From Blastomussa wellsi (Eukaryota > Cnidaria > Anthozoa > Scleractinia > Plerogyridae), in assembly GCA_947652115.1 (NCBI GenBank), contig OX393570.1:19500090-19564089 (forward strand): a stretch of DNA of 64,000 nucleotides, read 5' to 3'. Position 1 is the first letter of the stretch; each line of letters opens with the position of its first letter. Positions 42,601 to 46,698 of this stretch are shown one piece after another. The translations under genes were made by a program, and so were the position numbers. Below the pieces are notes generated by a model. The model was not told the origin of the DNA, made no database searches, and was given only the letters and a program-made list of their open reading frames with translations.

Positions 42601-42655
42601 CCATAAAAAAGAAGAACGGATTTCTGGCTTGATTGTTTTTCTTCTTATTCGGCAT
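18646..42655 (-). CDS. MAEL: Maelstrom, piRNA-pathway protein with HMG box and Maelstrom domain
   Basis: Family role: piRNA-guided transposon silencing in the germline. Exons in transcript order: 42512-42655, 40698-40814, 40250-40334, 39480-39626, 39163-39204, 38829-38959, 37624-37781, 37018-37080, 20766-20992, 19901-20194, 18646-18908. They total 1671 nt, 556 residues plus stop, with all phases matching; human MAEL is 434 residues. Exons 1-2 encode an HMG box (LAEIAGPRWK joined to ELPEHEKEVYQEMAR). Exon 4 begins the Maelstrom domain (MVGFMSCYDL, LPCEIGAVEYSL). The family ECHC signature is intact: E142, C276, H279, C287, with the CDWH...FC spacing of the human protein. The C-terminus adds low-complexity sequence with a GVGRGRGRGRG stretch near residues 432-445. 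Exons 8 and 9 are separated by a 16,025-bp intron holding the Polinton-like element. Exon 7 may lack a short conserved segment. Confidence 0.92.
19533..19780 (+). mobile_element. tRNA-derived SINE in MAEL intron 10
   Basis: Carries the internal pol III promoter: A box TGGCCTAATGG and B box GGTTCGAGCC. The tail has TGTGTTCTTGGGCAAGACAC, CTCTTCACCCAGGTG and CTCCGGCCTGATGGGCC. It lacks about 60 bp relative to the full copy at 47551-47845. Confidence 0.85.
20449..20647 (-). mobile_element. Diverged SINE copy, minus orientation
   Basis: Reverse complement shows GGGTAATGGCTAGTGTGC, B box GGTTCGAGTCC, ATAAATGGGTACC and GCGATGGACTAG, the same family as the copy at 47551. Located in MAEL intron 9. 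Confidence 0.75.
21349..21425. repeat. Fragment of pogo/Tigger-like terminal repeat
   Basis: TCGAACCTCGATTATCC and two AGATAATCGA motifs resemble the ends of the TA-flanked element starting at 21596. This is a partial related copy. Confidence 0.5.
22026..22030. repeat. Left target-site duplication TGGCA
   Basis: TGGCA directly abuts the outermost base of the left terminal inverted repeat and matches 36856-36860. Five bp is within the range for retroviral-type integrases, though Polintons usually give 6 bp. Confidence 0.75.
22031..22364. repeat. Left terminal inverted repeat with internal 196-bp hairpin
   Basis: The outer 251 bp (22031-22281) match the right end with a single mismatch (22203 region, CCAGAGA versus CCATAGA). 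A diverged inner part continues to the polymerase start codon. Bases 22031-22113 and 22151-22226 are inverted copies of each other (ACACACATAGA at the tip of both arms) around a 37-nt centre. In that centre CAGAC and GTCTG can pair again. Confidence 0.93.
22365..26594 (+). CDS. Protein-primed family B DNA polymerase
   Basis: Replicates the element. The 1409 residues show, in order: an N-terminal domain without recognised homology (possibly including the priming protein); a C2H2-like finger near residues 442-465 (FCSLC...HQKYC); Exo I YADFEAL near 504; a CxxC finger near 593; a His/Cys module CVFCEEP...DHCHVTGKYRG near 652-688, typical of Polinton polymerases; Exo II HNLKGYDAHH near 704; Exo III YVGLDVALLADVF near 850-863; Pol A DANNLYGWAM near 951; Pol B NNSVFGKTMEN near 1115; Pol C YTDTDSLLLEI near 1211. 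All catalytic carboxylates are present. The start codon follows a purine at -3 and a TATAG motif borne by the terminal repeat. The stop lies 5 bp from the convergent integrase stop. Confidence 0.95.
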   Translation: MADRYDAILDNAIRRYVNDAPEIEQFDRGHFFQDEEEFQEYVRQIEEERNDVIESVLVYAEREMPQERLERFVKDLIKQMPKKTSLRSTFDETKELVNLFQEHYDPVKYGEIARNLLDDFPGFSLKSVKLLLEGMQNQFLRKVDHDKFEMAQTDFQGWLNVWVMRVSELNMKNKDRWNPSSENFYNLASSDVYEFAREYRGKFIELLKKELEELGMVKVLFSFDNVFSRETEGGKEKIKQYYKSKMYIFQKFDEEEMNEKFDEFIEDSKSRTEVSFENSEMVFEKINQVYVHVAKYEPLAAGTWISTPKKLLAKKAIINVQNKDDECLKWALRSALFPAEKDPQRVSKYKKVDDKIDWKGIEFPTPINQIKKLEAQNLRLAINLYGWDVEKDCFMGGLLFSKKSVEVPRINLIVLVDGEEKHYCWVKKMSALVYDQTKHCGKKHFCSLCISHFTTEEKLEEHQKYCEGLEGRPTVVEMPKKRESNLGFVNYQKQMKAPFVIYADFEALVKKIEHLECKNSVKTEIHEACGYAWVCVRSDGKIMSRGSYRGEGAVENFLEKIQKEEEILRKKLEKKKPCEMEPGDWENFKRAKNCHICGEGLLRLNFSDDTRPVWKEDKYWGKAHFKCYFKAKKEDDAFHMKRPEEEDKKEKCVFCEEPLVHPVYRDAVKDHCHVTGKYRGAAHWKCNLKLQLRPKTCKIPVVFHNLKGYDAHHLMQGMAEQRNGVKCVANNMEKYITFSMGNLHFIDSLNFMQGSLESLVKATPQEKMKITKTIFDGISGCTAVDLLFQKGVYPYEHMDAWERFGETQLPDKESFYSKLNGEGISDAEYAHAQEVWKAYGCENLGDYHDLYVGLDVALLADVFENFRGLCGEQYGLDPANYFTSPGMAWDALLKMTGIRLELLTDIDQHLFVERGMRGGISNVSKRYVRANNPEVEGYDEAKPKKWIMYLDANNLYGWAMCQPMPVRGFKWAATLPTEEEIMNKKEDAKTGWILEVDLEYPAELHEAHNSYPLAPEKKAAKKEDMSGYQHRLMEKLEIKPPKEKKLLLTLEDKKNYVVHYRNLQFYLKQGMRLKKVHKVLEFEQTAWMKPYIMKNTGLRKQAKSAFEKDFFKLMNNSVFGKTMENLRKRTDIRIVKSDETPKLRKLIASPLFARFKQFTKNMAGIHMHKGKLVLNKPLYTGMTILDNSKILMYDFFYNHLKKQYGNKCELVYTDTDSLLLEIETEDVYNDIAATLEMYDLSDYPKEHPLHSDENKKVLGKMKDECAGVPIEEAICLRSKMYSILRKDEKNIKKAKGVKKCVVKKNIKHDHYRTIIFGEKKRMRHVMNILRSEGHEIYCMQVNKISLCAFDSKRWIAEDGIHTKAYGFKEIEEVELEELQKALQDEIDVFRWLDEKEALEEQEEIEAFMK
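26600..27595 (-). CDS. Retroviral-type DDE integrase (rve fold)
   Basis: Joins the element ends to host DNA. The 331 residues carry an N-terminal helical region, then the catalytic core with D73 (HQADLLFLP), D138 (LQVDPGREF) and E173 (AIVERFNRTL), a D-D-about 35-E arrangement. A basic, beta-rich C-terminal domain (DPIWSLKVFTI, LYYLHDG) resembles an SH3/chromo-like tail. No Zn-binding HHCC motif is obvious at the N-terminus. The start ATG overlaps a TTTATATGG leader shared with the next gene upstream. Confidence 0.92.
   Translation of the reverse strand: MDTKLAKIYYSPGGYWKGIAAIKKLAAAANVPEDTAKKWLIQQALWQIFLPAPKHIPRPKFDVSLPNKVHQADLLFLPHDKLPRGRKVWKYALNVVDVASRFKESEPLTSKNSDEVAQAFQKIYKRGPLKWPEMLQVDPGREFMGAVTKVMENHKTFIRRGRVNIHRDQAIVERFNRTLAERLFGHQYAVEMRLPEGQRSRAWVKRLPEVVSALNNEVTSLIGKKPAVAIKEKSVFSKPSTAYHRPVGKDEKILPYLVQVRHLYEPGELEGGKKRATDPIWSLKVFTIEKVLQKPDQPVLYYLHDGPKRGFVREELQIVPKNTVLPPAQSL
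27590..27800 (-). promoter_or_regulatory. Duplicated leader motif before integrase and zinc-ribbon genes
   Basis: Minus-strand TTTAAACTTTTTTT-C/T-ACCTCGTTTATATGG occurs at 27590-27620 and again, slightly changed, at 27764-27796. In both cases the final ATGG is the start codon. The near-identity of roughly 33 bp ending exactly at two start codons suggests a copied promoter/leader. Confidence 0.55.
27624..27767 (-). CDS. 47-residue zinc-ribbon-like small protein
   Basis: Reads MDFYCVYEKK, a basic middle (RLGKKKNGQTFLKVK), then CASCGKTKTRFIC and stop. This resembles small single zinc-ribbon proteins of phages and large DNA viruses (DUF5679-like: YCxxC...KNG...KGKCxxCG...RF). Here the first CxxC is reduced to C5 with E at the second position, leaving C35, C38 and the terminal C47 as candidate ligands. 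It sits 28 bp upstream of the integrase start and 21 bp downstream of the 139-residue gene's stop. Too short for usual ORF calling. A nucleic-acid-binding role is inference. Confidence 0.7.
   Translation of the reverse strand: MDFYCVYEKKITPNVRGSERLGKKKNGQTFLKVKCASCGKTKTRFIC
27789..28208 (-). CDS. 139-residue protein with two terminal membrane segments
   Basis: Family not named with confidence. An N-terminal hydrophobic segment (IAIMVGGAVVNAFAFIGG, residues about 4-21) and a C-terminal one (FVGAGALALGYAAF, about 123-137) flank a charged, probably helical middle (residues 30-90). It sits in the minus-strand block between capsid/packaging genes and integrase, so a virion membrane-active or core protein is possible. 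Function is unknown. Confidence 0.75.
   Translation of the reverse strand: MASIAIMVGGAVVNAFAFIGGSYLAKALDGDGQASREETERHDRAMEEYQAAHNKYVQDREKRLDWIETNERMKADAKQDFTNTDYALKLYNQAHPEEAPLKEPKFSDFYQPSQRQKNGELMFVGAGALALGYAAFRFF
28254..28475 (-). CDS. 73-residue small hydrophobic protein
   Basis: Unknown. It contains two moderately hydrophobic stretches (ATLVGLSAGIGWAV, residues about 14-27; FAMFTGVMTGSIWL, about 46-59) separated by a basic/acidic linker. The start follows CTTTTATACCAAAC, a TATA-like leader as seen for its neighbours. Its spacing to flanking genes (45 bp downstream, 40 bp upstream) supports it being real. Confidence 0.65.
   Translation of the reverse strand: MPENNLVKNAMEAATLVGLSAGIGWAVKKAFRRSFTDDPSDSIENFAMFTGVMTGSIWLKKYLEDQKILPTNV
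28516..28743 (-). CDS. 75-residue membrane protein with acidic tail and PPxY motif
   Basis: One membrane segment (residues about 12-36), an acidic run (EEDEDEDEE, 43-51) and PPSY at 63-66. PPxY motifs bind WW domains; adenovirus protein VI uses one to recruit NEDD4-type ligases, but homology to that protein is not shown here. The frame can be extended 22 codons upstream to 28809. However, that extension is a duplicate of the leader plus first ten codons in which the original ATG has become ATT, so the inner ATG at 28743 is preferred. Confidence 0.65.
   Translation of the reverse strand: MKIDGAQAVASGVGIFAITFVWFKLAFAFADTIMLLWDAPFIEEDEDEDEEFPVLPIYPDEKPPSYADSLADEDD
28835..29335 (-). CDS. 166-residue Pro/Ala/Gln-rich protein with one membrane segment
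   Basis: Unknown family. A low-complexity N-terminus rich in P, Q, T and A, a short coiled-coil-like stretch (TADKTRQAREAQKKALDEAN), a hydrophobic segment (LTLAGIGVALFTTYV, residues about 102-116), and copies of QAPHPVEATP on both sides of it. The repeat is visible in DNA as GGGGTGTGGGGCTTGC at 28882, 28928 and 29067. The start follows TTCAATATACC. Probably a virion-associated or membrane-tethered protein by position. Confidence 0.7.
   Translation of the reverse strand: MAEEQPTVAPQANLAPQESQVTTQTPQTKPAKNPNRVAAGKATADKTRQAREAQKKALDEANGKLAAIDAQAQHPVEATPEPTVRQAPHPAKTGLSTNEWLTLAGIGVALFTTYVKREDIQRFFTREPAGGQAPHPVEATPAPAVEQAPHPRVATQPSRNAFRPMD
29374..29958 (-). CDS. 194-residue protein of unknown function
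   Basis: An acidic helical N-terminus, then a region with KSKEAIGTQLSHDDVKRLSDKD and an amphipathic helix LLDGFLFVLTKAVGMVVKI. It ends in a tandem SSPTAE repeat that matches a 15-bp duplication at 29386-29416. It is adjacent to the packaging ATPase in the same orientation (22 bp apart), so it may be a structural or packaging accessory protein. No domain is recognised. Confidence 0.7.
   Translation of the reverse strand: MANPSTLEIDEQVLTNIAGLLEAEATSAPASNFPAVVSTQPDIPALREQLAVLVSTGKSKEAIGTQLSHDDVKRLSDKDVEKYIKRYHAYVGSKTTDSLLDGFLFVLTKAVGMVVKIKDIEAYQKEIKNDWIINNQLSNMAGSTALTCGRGLAVANAAMITAKHIDFDSFKHAQTTEIAELSSPTAEHSSPTAE
29981..30583 (-). CDS. FtsK/HerA-type genome-packaging ATPase
   Basis: Walker A GPTNSGKS at residues 14-21 and Walker B NALIILDD at 87-94, followed by a sensor-like RHTGFSVWVLAQ. 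The 200-residue length fits the A32-like/FtsK-HerA packaging ATPases of Polintons, adintoviruses and virophages, which move DNA into the capsid. Its ATG lies 3 bp beyond the stop of the putative major capsid gene, the usual pairing in such elements. Confidence 0.9.
   Translation of the reverse strand: MDPNNIPFNALIVGPTNSGKSKFVVEQLRGPFHGKFDFITLICPTFAHNRTFHRFALADPRFKVIICEQHFVEAWLKVVCLELEGTNALIILDDCAASKDVKKRTGQLVNLAFSARHTGFSVWVLAQKLTSITASFRENVAALVLFYTPSWKTTKAVFEDYAGELSQDEYKDLISRLKKNKFSCLVFALRHPFGIKFKLN
30587..31876 (-). CDS. Putative major capsid protein (double jelly-roll/hexon-like)
   Basis: The 429 residues are beta-rich without long helices or membrane segments. They include RITFDRSEANPGETLYVYVP, an acidic helix-containing insertion (IYKIWEDLFLSQEERDDML) and a central KLTNIQLEFETIRS strand region. 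Position immediately upstream of the packaging ATPase and the size are the main reasons for the call; resemblance to cnidarian Polinton capsid proteins is from memory of the family. It is divergent from the 405-residue gene with 59 bp between starts. Confidence 0.65.
   Translation of the reverse strand: MYVQTEVDGKRVERAVQTNLHPEHSQKTGLAMKAERVVNRITFDRSEANPGETLYVYVPKLDQNEVLVPGTLALVFKIDLAGGDADNFLVQNVTRALVDKLHVKFGAETLQDTDGYDIYKIWEDLFLSQEERDDMLLEGIQSEDLCKIRSDSGDKKTSGVAKENALEKVYGKKYRIRLDHSILTDHGVFYPQALLHDLLFQLKLAPASQVVKGSDPDKLKYKLTNIQLEFETIRSKTLADEARSVYTAGKGFKYDHVVRPEVVSFKKEVASSVTIKFNAQKRSLKGLLLLFVEPYTAGTRDSEKYINPALKKVVVTVNGSTNKLFNNGLGITDTWAEVDRFFGKKAQKTKHMNPVKFFTEDRFGLLIDLRTSGDPTLHGSGTRLVNTTHGVQLEIERDLIGAGDVKCHIFAISDAQIDIKNQQLVSVLH
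31936..33153 (+). CDS. 405-residue coiled-coil protein with C-terminal membrane segments
   Basis: Unknown family. A very acidic N-terminus (residues 1-50), a globular section (about 75-130, KFAEINLKKEF...VKITYFLTT), then some 150 residues of Glu/Lys/Arg-rich coiled coil (about 135-300). Three hydrophobic segments follow near 311-331, 357-381 and 386-401. Lys-rich ends between segments suggest membrane insertion or lysis. The leader is AATTTATATTTCGCA before ATG. Its stop overlaps the stop of the convergent 513-residue gene by three bases. Confidence 0.75.
   Translation: MAMMEEEKDPLLEHDDDHEKDAEKDDEKYDHGDGESGFPEEQEMRDRLRRLRERSRGSSTAEEETSYIENLPDPPNSTTKFAEINLKKEFPFAKLDELNVRMEKNRVKVGLLKLTKKGVKITYFLTTKDAKTDKFRINPALTKEITRELGKSRRETIHEKIGTLSQDIYENKKFADDEKQSPTEREKARERAKRQIAERTDLQRELERLENNDYESIDFESIPLQEFEKNEEQRTEKEKEIQQEKEKQKEIVNDENAPSDEREHARENVERLVNEENQIEAERERDLERLSFRERVREKIKNVFKKYGFTVTAISIAAGILIMEIVKLLTKPVVNAVKSFGKALGNGLKDLGKKILSVLPGLLGSIVSFLFTTAGKVLGFLAEHAWLVILAVVAFLIERLTKKQS
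33150..34691 (-). CDS. 513-residue protein of unknown function with C-terminal anchor
   Basis: The N-terminus (1-85) is basic and low-complexity. A conserved-looking core (about 90-400) is rich in aromatic residues (YVTPDWFFTTRFREVF, FFVFHVYFTVRRILYQL, GTFHNWAGGPHYKR). Residues about 430-480 hold a tandem repeat (AATAESKKDL-E/D-PSAK). A hydrophobic tail (ALIVGVVALAGLVFLAS) ends at the C-terminus. No catalytic motif of the adenovirus-type protease was found. It may be a tail-anchored virion or entry-related structural protein by position beside the penton-like gene; that is inference only. Confidence 0.75.
   Translation of the reverse strand: MQGEYSDDFAKRLSRVRNKSRHGTSESQDVKKAPVSKPHTQEVEKTPVVKKKPVVEYIDGFPKRLTQISEKEDLPIPAVPFHEAAPSLKKIFNNDLKIYVTPDWFFTTRFREVFQKMKLPLDQSPGEDGADEVRHWLATPDMKYWPQQMNFATWCATTGCGISRDIFDEEHTSLELPPQVRAFFVFHVYFTVRRILYQLGGPQNIFALPGDPAFTQRNNLYDVASYGRICHEFGIEVTNDFRFTPGSGTFHNWAGGPHYKRHPTSVAYNQYDWFCANHAEGLTPAGLSRINQSIEAFVYCVLGAQVDQRSSIQGTGGRAREVQSQFLHLFEGAVIQPDLSKSVQRYQLAIEEAKVRLNLALCPGAWLMPGYMVINTESVMGYNNFLKQAVAGMKLGINNQINKDKKKVTHQPMDGEKPKYNPPSSHPSNPIHKAATAESKKDLEPSAKTPAATAESKKDLDPSAKSPATGVRGSPRAQTVETASTDSEAHDTNKTALIVGVVALAGLVFLASR
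34731..35399 (+). CDS. Putative minor capsid (penton-like) protein
   Basis: The 222 residues from MVVLTFKAPS are beta-strand-rich (YTVNFDYPI, KYIRLLSCSLYNSW, NGFPLEFELEIL) with one helix (TIETFVEALKKALQIY). This fits the single jelly-roll minor capsid protein of Polinton-like elements. An in-frame ATG 45 bp upstream exists but falls inside the divergent promoter gap; the chosen ATG directly follows TTCAATATAAA, the motif seen before other genes of the element. Confidence 0.6.
   Translation: MVVLTFKAPSNDYTVNFDYPITKPKYIRLLSCSLYNSWFNFKGGTVTLIDKEKNYREFVTNLHPGFYTIETFVEALKKALQIYENINFTDADTPAGVLILQNSKFGRVGINFSEEFDKLFDIGETLSGFTFNKKHCLSTYFIHCDLVDKEKNFLDGKRSSILARFDVRGKPYEKISYNFDSNVLRDTSSGQYVNGVTVSVRDELGELLNFNGFPLEFELEIL
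35432..36064 (+). CDS. 210-residue helical protein with a long hydrophobic centre
   Basis: Unknown. The N-terminus is Pro/Ser-rich, followed by a helix with heptad-like charges (about 30-55). A hydrophobic Ala/Gly/Val block of about 50 residues (SLGSLTTLLSAGAFAASLTG...AVPMAIVAAVSGATS, about 68-108) resembles a membrane hairpin. A C-terminal coiled coil (about 140-205) follows. The overall helix-hairpin-helix plan recalls membrane-active proteins, but no family is claimed. It is 32 bp downstream of the minor capsid gene. Confidence 0.7.
   Translation: MSNVLPSAPPQSGLYPNISAENAENFRLTEISRIEKEIGHEAEHRRLVLKKYKKVRKVIHVAAVSLGSLTTLLSAGAFAASLTGVGVIAAVPMAIVAAVSGATSTVLTVFNKKLERKVSKHTKIHALAMSKHDTINSHVSKALDDNRISDSEFQTVTSEIQKYRQLKENLRAKFTEKTPDLPQPDIEKIKKELQEQLMRKLAAPSIANLN
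36129..36260 (+). CDS. 43-residue small protein with hydrophobic N-terminus
   Basis: Open frame reading MITIFHMLFVIFAELSSPVW, then an amphipathic helix VRQIAQQVVEAMREADE. It fills the only gap between the 210-residue gene and the convergent 85-residue gene, ending 4 bp before the latter's stop. This compact fit is the chief support; no homology is recognised. Confidence 0.4.
   Translation: MITIFHMLFVIFAELSSPVWLNDVRQIAQQVVEAMREADEKTL
36265..36522 (-). CDS. 85-residue Cys-rich protein, F-box-like N-terminus
   Basis: It begins MVKNLPPEIREMILKEL, which resembles the first helices of an F-box. It continues with a Cys/His set (HPFCEKN, SCGKVCSF, LCNLCLKNGKRH) that could bind zinc. It is transcribed inward from the right terminal repeat, mirroring the polymerase at the left. 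The ATATATAGAAC leader is part of the terminal repeat homology. A regulatory or ubiquitin-ligase-adaptor role is speculation. Confidence 0.6.
   Translation of the reverse strand: MVKNLPPEIREMILKELIKIKIQERWDLGFFEVHCEIKMHPFCEKNQRITKVTSCGKVCSFRKIDLCNLCLKNGKRHIIGRPVFH
36523..36855. repeat. Right terminal inverted repeat with internal 196-bp hairpin
   Basis: Inverted match of 22031-22364. 36605-36855 is identical to the left end apart from one base; 36523-36604 is diverged but still alignable (GGCAACT, GAGGAAAC, GAAGAAATGCGCG). The palindrome spans 36660-36855. Confidence 0.93.
36856..36860. repeat. Right target-site duplication TGGCA
   Basis: Direct repeat of 22026-22030, immediately outside the terminal ACACACATAG (inverted) of the right end. 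Confidence 0.75.
38310..38575 (+). mobile_element. Diverged SINE copy in MAEL intron 6
   Basis: Retains TTGGGCAAGACA, CAAGTGTATAAACGAGTAC, CCTGCAATGGACTAG, CCATCCAGGGGGAGTAGAAG and GCCTGGTGGGCCACTAG of the SINE family. The B box is degraded. Confidence 0.7.
40875..41588. mobile_element. About 715-bp foldback MITE in MAEL intron 1
   Basis: Inverted arms of about 95 bp: left CCGAAATCACTTAACTG, TTAGCACC, then CCCAGATTGGTCACGTG; the right end is the same in reverse complement. Exact borders and target duplication are uncertain. The interior has no coding capacity. Confidence 0.7.
41700..41805. repeat. Imperfect tandem GGACTACCCT/GGACTAGTCC repeat
   Basis: About eight short degenerate units of GGACTA(C/G)(C/T)C alternating with CCGTGG/CCTACGG. 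Simple intronic repeat. Confidence 0.7.
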
Positions 42656-44626
42656 TTTGTCACTGTGCGATTCACAAACACACGAGCGATTCGGAATCGA
42701 TCGAGCAAGTCATTCGGTGCCTCGTTTCCAGACAGTAAACATTCTTGTAAACGAGGCCATTTGGAATTCTTCTCCGCAGGGGCTACCTGGGGGGAGGAGT
42801 GGGGACGGGAGGGGCAAAGGGCTCCAGGGTGCCCCCTTTTTGGAGTTTGTAGGGTAAAAATAACAGTAAAAATACATTCAGTAGTTATTATTTTTGCTTT
42901 TTCGGCCTATCTTATCTTTTCATTCGTGTCTTATTTATCTACCTCTCATAACCTACTACATTCCCAACCTCAATTAACTACATAGCTGTTTCTGTAGATT
43001 TATTCTGTTTTGGTATTTAATTATTACGTATTTGCATTTTTTTAGTGTGTATTTTCTTTCTCTTTTTTTCCCTGATTATCCTCACCGATTAGCGTTGCTA
43101 CCTGCGGAGCCAGGAGATTAAGACCTAATTCTGAAATAATAAAAATAGTTGCTGTTGTTGTTGAGCACTAATTTTTGAGCCTACTTATTTAGTACCAGGC
43201 TCAAGTGAATTTTTTGTGGGTACGCCGGGTCAAAATATTATTTCCGATACTGTTTACATTTTCTCACCTAACCAATGCCCAATAGGCTTGAAAAATGTGG
43301 CGGACGTGGCGGAGGGGGACTGGAACCACGCTTTTCTCTACGCCATGTTTTTCACCGGATTCATCAGCCCCCCCCCCCTCCCACCCTTTTATGTGCCTGC
43401 TATGCAGGCTACATTCTACCATGCAGTTATTATCCAATCAGAAGCCAAGGCCAGATTCCAGTTGGCTTCTGATTCAGGGAGAGGGGGGTTCCAGAATTTT
43501 TCTTAGGGGATACACAATTAAGGACTGACATAACCACCAATAATTAACCACATACTTTTTTTGGAGAATACTAAGTTATATTACAAAGCCACAGGTCATC
43601 TGAGGGGGGGGGGGGCGGTTGTGCACACCCCACCCCTTCCCTAGATCTGCCCCTGATTGTATTACACCTGCAAAAAAGAAGTTGAATGGGTTTCTTGCTG
43701 ATGTCCTGCCAGCATTTAATTATTTTTCAGTACATGCTGCAGTGCATGCTGCAAGGGTTGTGATTCCCTTATTTTCACTACCAGTACATGAATTGTTTGA
43801 ACGGTGCCTCTAAAAAGAACCATGTACATTTTGCACATTTCATCAAGATGATTGCACTTTATTGTTGTACTTTTTACTGTAGAGCAGTGACGTCAATTTC
43901 CTCTGCTATTCTATTTGTTTACAGCTGCTACTCCATTCACTCACAAAATGGACATAACCAACCAGAGAACAGCATTTGTGATAGACCGCTAGTGGATTTA
44001 TACTCAGCTGTGTTCACTGTTGTATTGGATATCTGCAAATCTGATTAGTTCTCCCAGTTTCTTATTTGCTGATAGAAAATGATTGCAAGAATGTCACTCT
44101 TACAAATGCATCAAAAATTTTCAAGGACTGAATGGCAGATCTTTTGGAAACAGAAGCTCATTTCAATGGGCAACAAAAGCTGTATTTGCTTAGTATGTAA
44201 CAGTCTGTTGATGGAAACTACAAAATTTATTGTGAGATGGGTTTTGAATCTCACAGTTTGTATAAAAGTTTGCAAAACTACCTTACTTCCTTGTTTTAAA
44301 ACAGGGAAAGAAAAATACACTTTGCACTGGATGTACAAGTAAACAATATTCTTAGTTTCTAGAGGCAAACACACAAAATATACTTTAGGTAATCATATAT
44401 AAATATTTATAAAAATAGCCTTCAGGAGGTTTTTATCTGCAGATAACACCCAATCAATTCAATTCAAAACATGAATGTTGACATGAATGCCTTGATGTCC
44501 TGTTCTATTGCCAGGCTGAATATTTGTTAAATAATAATTAGCATTATAAAAGTATATGTGCAAAAGTTTTCACATAGATTTTTAATGAAGTTTTGGAATT
44601 TTTTGTTATAAATTTTTCATTTAAGT
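42656..44626. other. Intergenic gap between MAEL and B3GALT6
   Basis: Expected to hold the MAEL promoter (upstream of 42655) and B3GALT6 3' UTR (below 44627). It contains G/C homopolymers (43366-43380, 43600-43617) and scattered repeats. No frame with recognisable homology was found on either strand. Confidence 0.5.
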
Positions 44627-46433
44627 CTAGGGTATTCCTCCAATTCTTTTACAGCACTGTGTAGGTGGAACTTCCCATCTGTAAATGAATGAATTCCGAA
44701 AATGTGCTTCTTGCAGGCAAAGCTTTCCATTCTCCTTGAGTTGAGCATCTTTTTGGTACATTTCGGCAATAGACTGTTTGTGACTCACTATGTGCAGATT
44801 ATTACAACCTCGTGAGCGGTATTCAGTGTCAAATCTGTAGTCATGAACTCGATTTATCTGAAGTGGAGCCAGCCAAGTTCCTGAAATAAAGTTCAATTAT
44901 TAAAATGTTCTTGTTCAGAATAAAGGAAATGATTCCAAGAAATACCAAAAATAATGCAAACTATATGTGCTGTAGGGTTCATTGCTAAGCCCAATAAGAT
45001 GGCTACCAGTAAAATTAGTAATGCAACAGTACTTACACAGCCACCTGTGGAAGACAAGTTCTTTGCTCTGTAAAAAATCTGCAAATTTTGTGCTTCCTTT
45101 GAGTTTTGTGTGGTTATGGAGTTTTGTGTGAAAGTTGAGTTTGGTGCAGGAGATTTGTACGGGAGTGGAGTTTTGTAGGGGAGTGGAAATTTCTGTGGGA
45201 GTGTAGATTTCTACAGCAGTGGAGTTTTGTAAAAGAGTGTAGTTTTGTAAAGGAGTGGAGTTTTTGCGTGGGAGTGGAGTTTTGTGTGGTAGTGGTGTTT
45301 TGCGTGAAGGGGAGTTATGCGTGGGAGTTGAGTTTTCAAAAAGAGTGTAGCACTATGAATCATATTTAAATAGTTATTCTATGGATAAGACTTAGAATAG
45401 CCCCCCCCCCCCCCACCCTGGGAGATATGAGAGGTGGCTGTGTTTGTAGGTAAGCTTAATTCAGCATGCTATCAATTAGGTGAATCCCTATAACTGTCCT
45501 GTGCAGCTTTTTTCTAGTACAATGATCACATCATCATCATCATCATCATACTTTATTTGGGCAGGTTACAAAATTGGCAAGACAAAAGTCCTGATGTGGA
45601 CCTGCATAAGCTAACTATATTGAATAATTGTAAAAATACTAAATACCTAAAATACCTAAATACCACTCACCAACAGAAACATCTTCACTATTGAATTTTT
45701 GTAAGAGATCAGCGTTTCTTGCAATAAAATTGACCAGATCACTGGAAAGTATATAACCACCACCTTGTGCATATGGCAGGTATCTGTCGCAGAGATGCCA
45801 GTTCTTTTCAGCCCATGGCCCAGAGAACTTGACATGTGCGTCACCACGGAAGAACCCCCAGTATAACCTATTTGCCGAAGAAGTGCTCTTGAGTTCTGAA
45901 ATGATCACATCCAGCCTAACAAAGCTGTCATCATCCACTTTGAGAATGTATGACGAGTTCACATTATGATCAATCCACTCGAATGTCTGCAATACTTTAC
46001 TAGGGAGCTCTTTATAGGCATCCTTGAGTTCTGGAAGAAACAAAATATCACGGTATAAAATGTTTTCTTCTTCCAAGTTTTTTTTATCTGCTTGGGATAA
46101 TTCCTTGACTCCAATGATAAACTTAGCAACTACTGGAGAGTGAAGAGTTTCTAGATTTGACAGCCACGTTTTCCGCATAGCATCTCGTCTATCGTTTCCG
46201 TTTGGTGCAGTTAAAATCATGATAAAAAGGAATGTCTCCAATCCAGGCGATATCGAGTGTCCATTTCTTTTCCAACCAAACTGATGAAACGATTCCTCTT
46301 TAACTTCACAGTCGCCTTTGTGGTGCATACGAAATGCAAATAAAAGCAAAATTATTAGAATCAACAAGAAAAGGCCCTCGTTCCTTCGAAAAAGTTGTCT
46401 TTTCAACAGTCGACACGCAGATATATCCGCCAT
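44627..46433 (-). CDS. B3GALT6: Beta-1,3-galactosyltransferase 6 (GT31)
   Basis: Golgi type II membrane enzyme; in animals it adds the second galactose of the proteoglycan linker tetrasaccharide. Exons 45671-46433 and 44627-44880 join in phase (G|GA) to about 338 residues; human is 329. A short cytoplasmic tail and membrane anchor (GLFLLILIILLLFAF) precede the GT31 domain with RKTWLSN, the DxD-containing KVDDDSFVRLDV, RLYWGFFRG, LPYAQGGGYILS and NSEDVSVG. Exon 2 has DTEYRSRGCNN and a C-terminal PPTQCCKRIGGIP matching the family. The ATG at 46433 (A at -3, G at +4) is preferred to one 48 bp upstream with a poor context. Confidence 0.93.
45105..45345. repeat. Minisatellite of GGGAGTGGAGTTTTGTG-type units in B3GALT6 intron
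   Basis: About a dozen imperfect units of 17-20 bp built on GAGTGGAGTTTTG. A 14-C homopolymer at 45402 and a CAT trinucleotide run at 45530-45550 follow. Confidence 0.8.
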
Positions 46434-46698
46434 ACTTGAGCCCACGATCAATACATAATTAATGAAGTTATGTGGGACCATTCAGATAAATTATTCGACG
46501 TGTCATTTCACTTCGGAAGTTCCAACGTGTTCCGAGGGCTGCCGGGAACTTGTACGAAGTTTTCCGACTTCAAAGAAACAACACATGGCGGCCAAAAACA
46601 TCTTGGTCGATCAAGATAGCGTATGAAAATTTCGAGAGGAAAGCTTTATCTTCTTCCTATCTATTGCGTTTTTCAAGTAGCTCCTGTTTACAGTCAAG
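46434..46698. promoter_or_regulatory. Bidirectional promoter region of B3GALT6 and NUFIP1
   Basis: Only 265 bp separates the divergent start codons. No TATA box is evident on the NUFIP1 side. CpG-containing stretches (46495-46620) fit a shared housekeeping promoter. Confidence 0.5.

Noticed and set aside
42629..42985. 118-residue plus-strand open frame upstream of MAEL
   Set aside because: Overlaps the MAEL start in antisense and has no recognisable domain.
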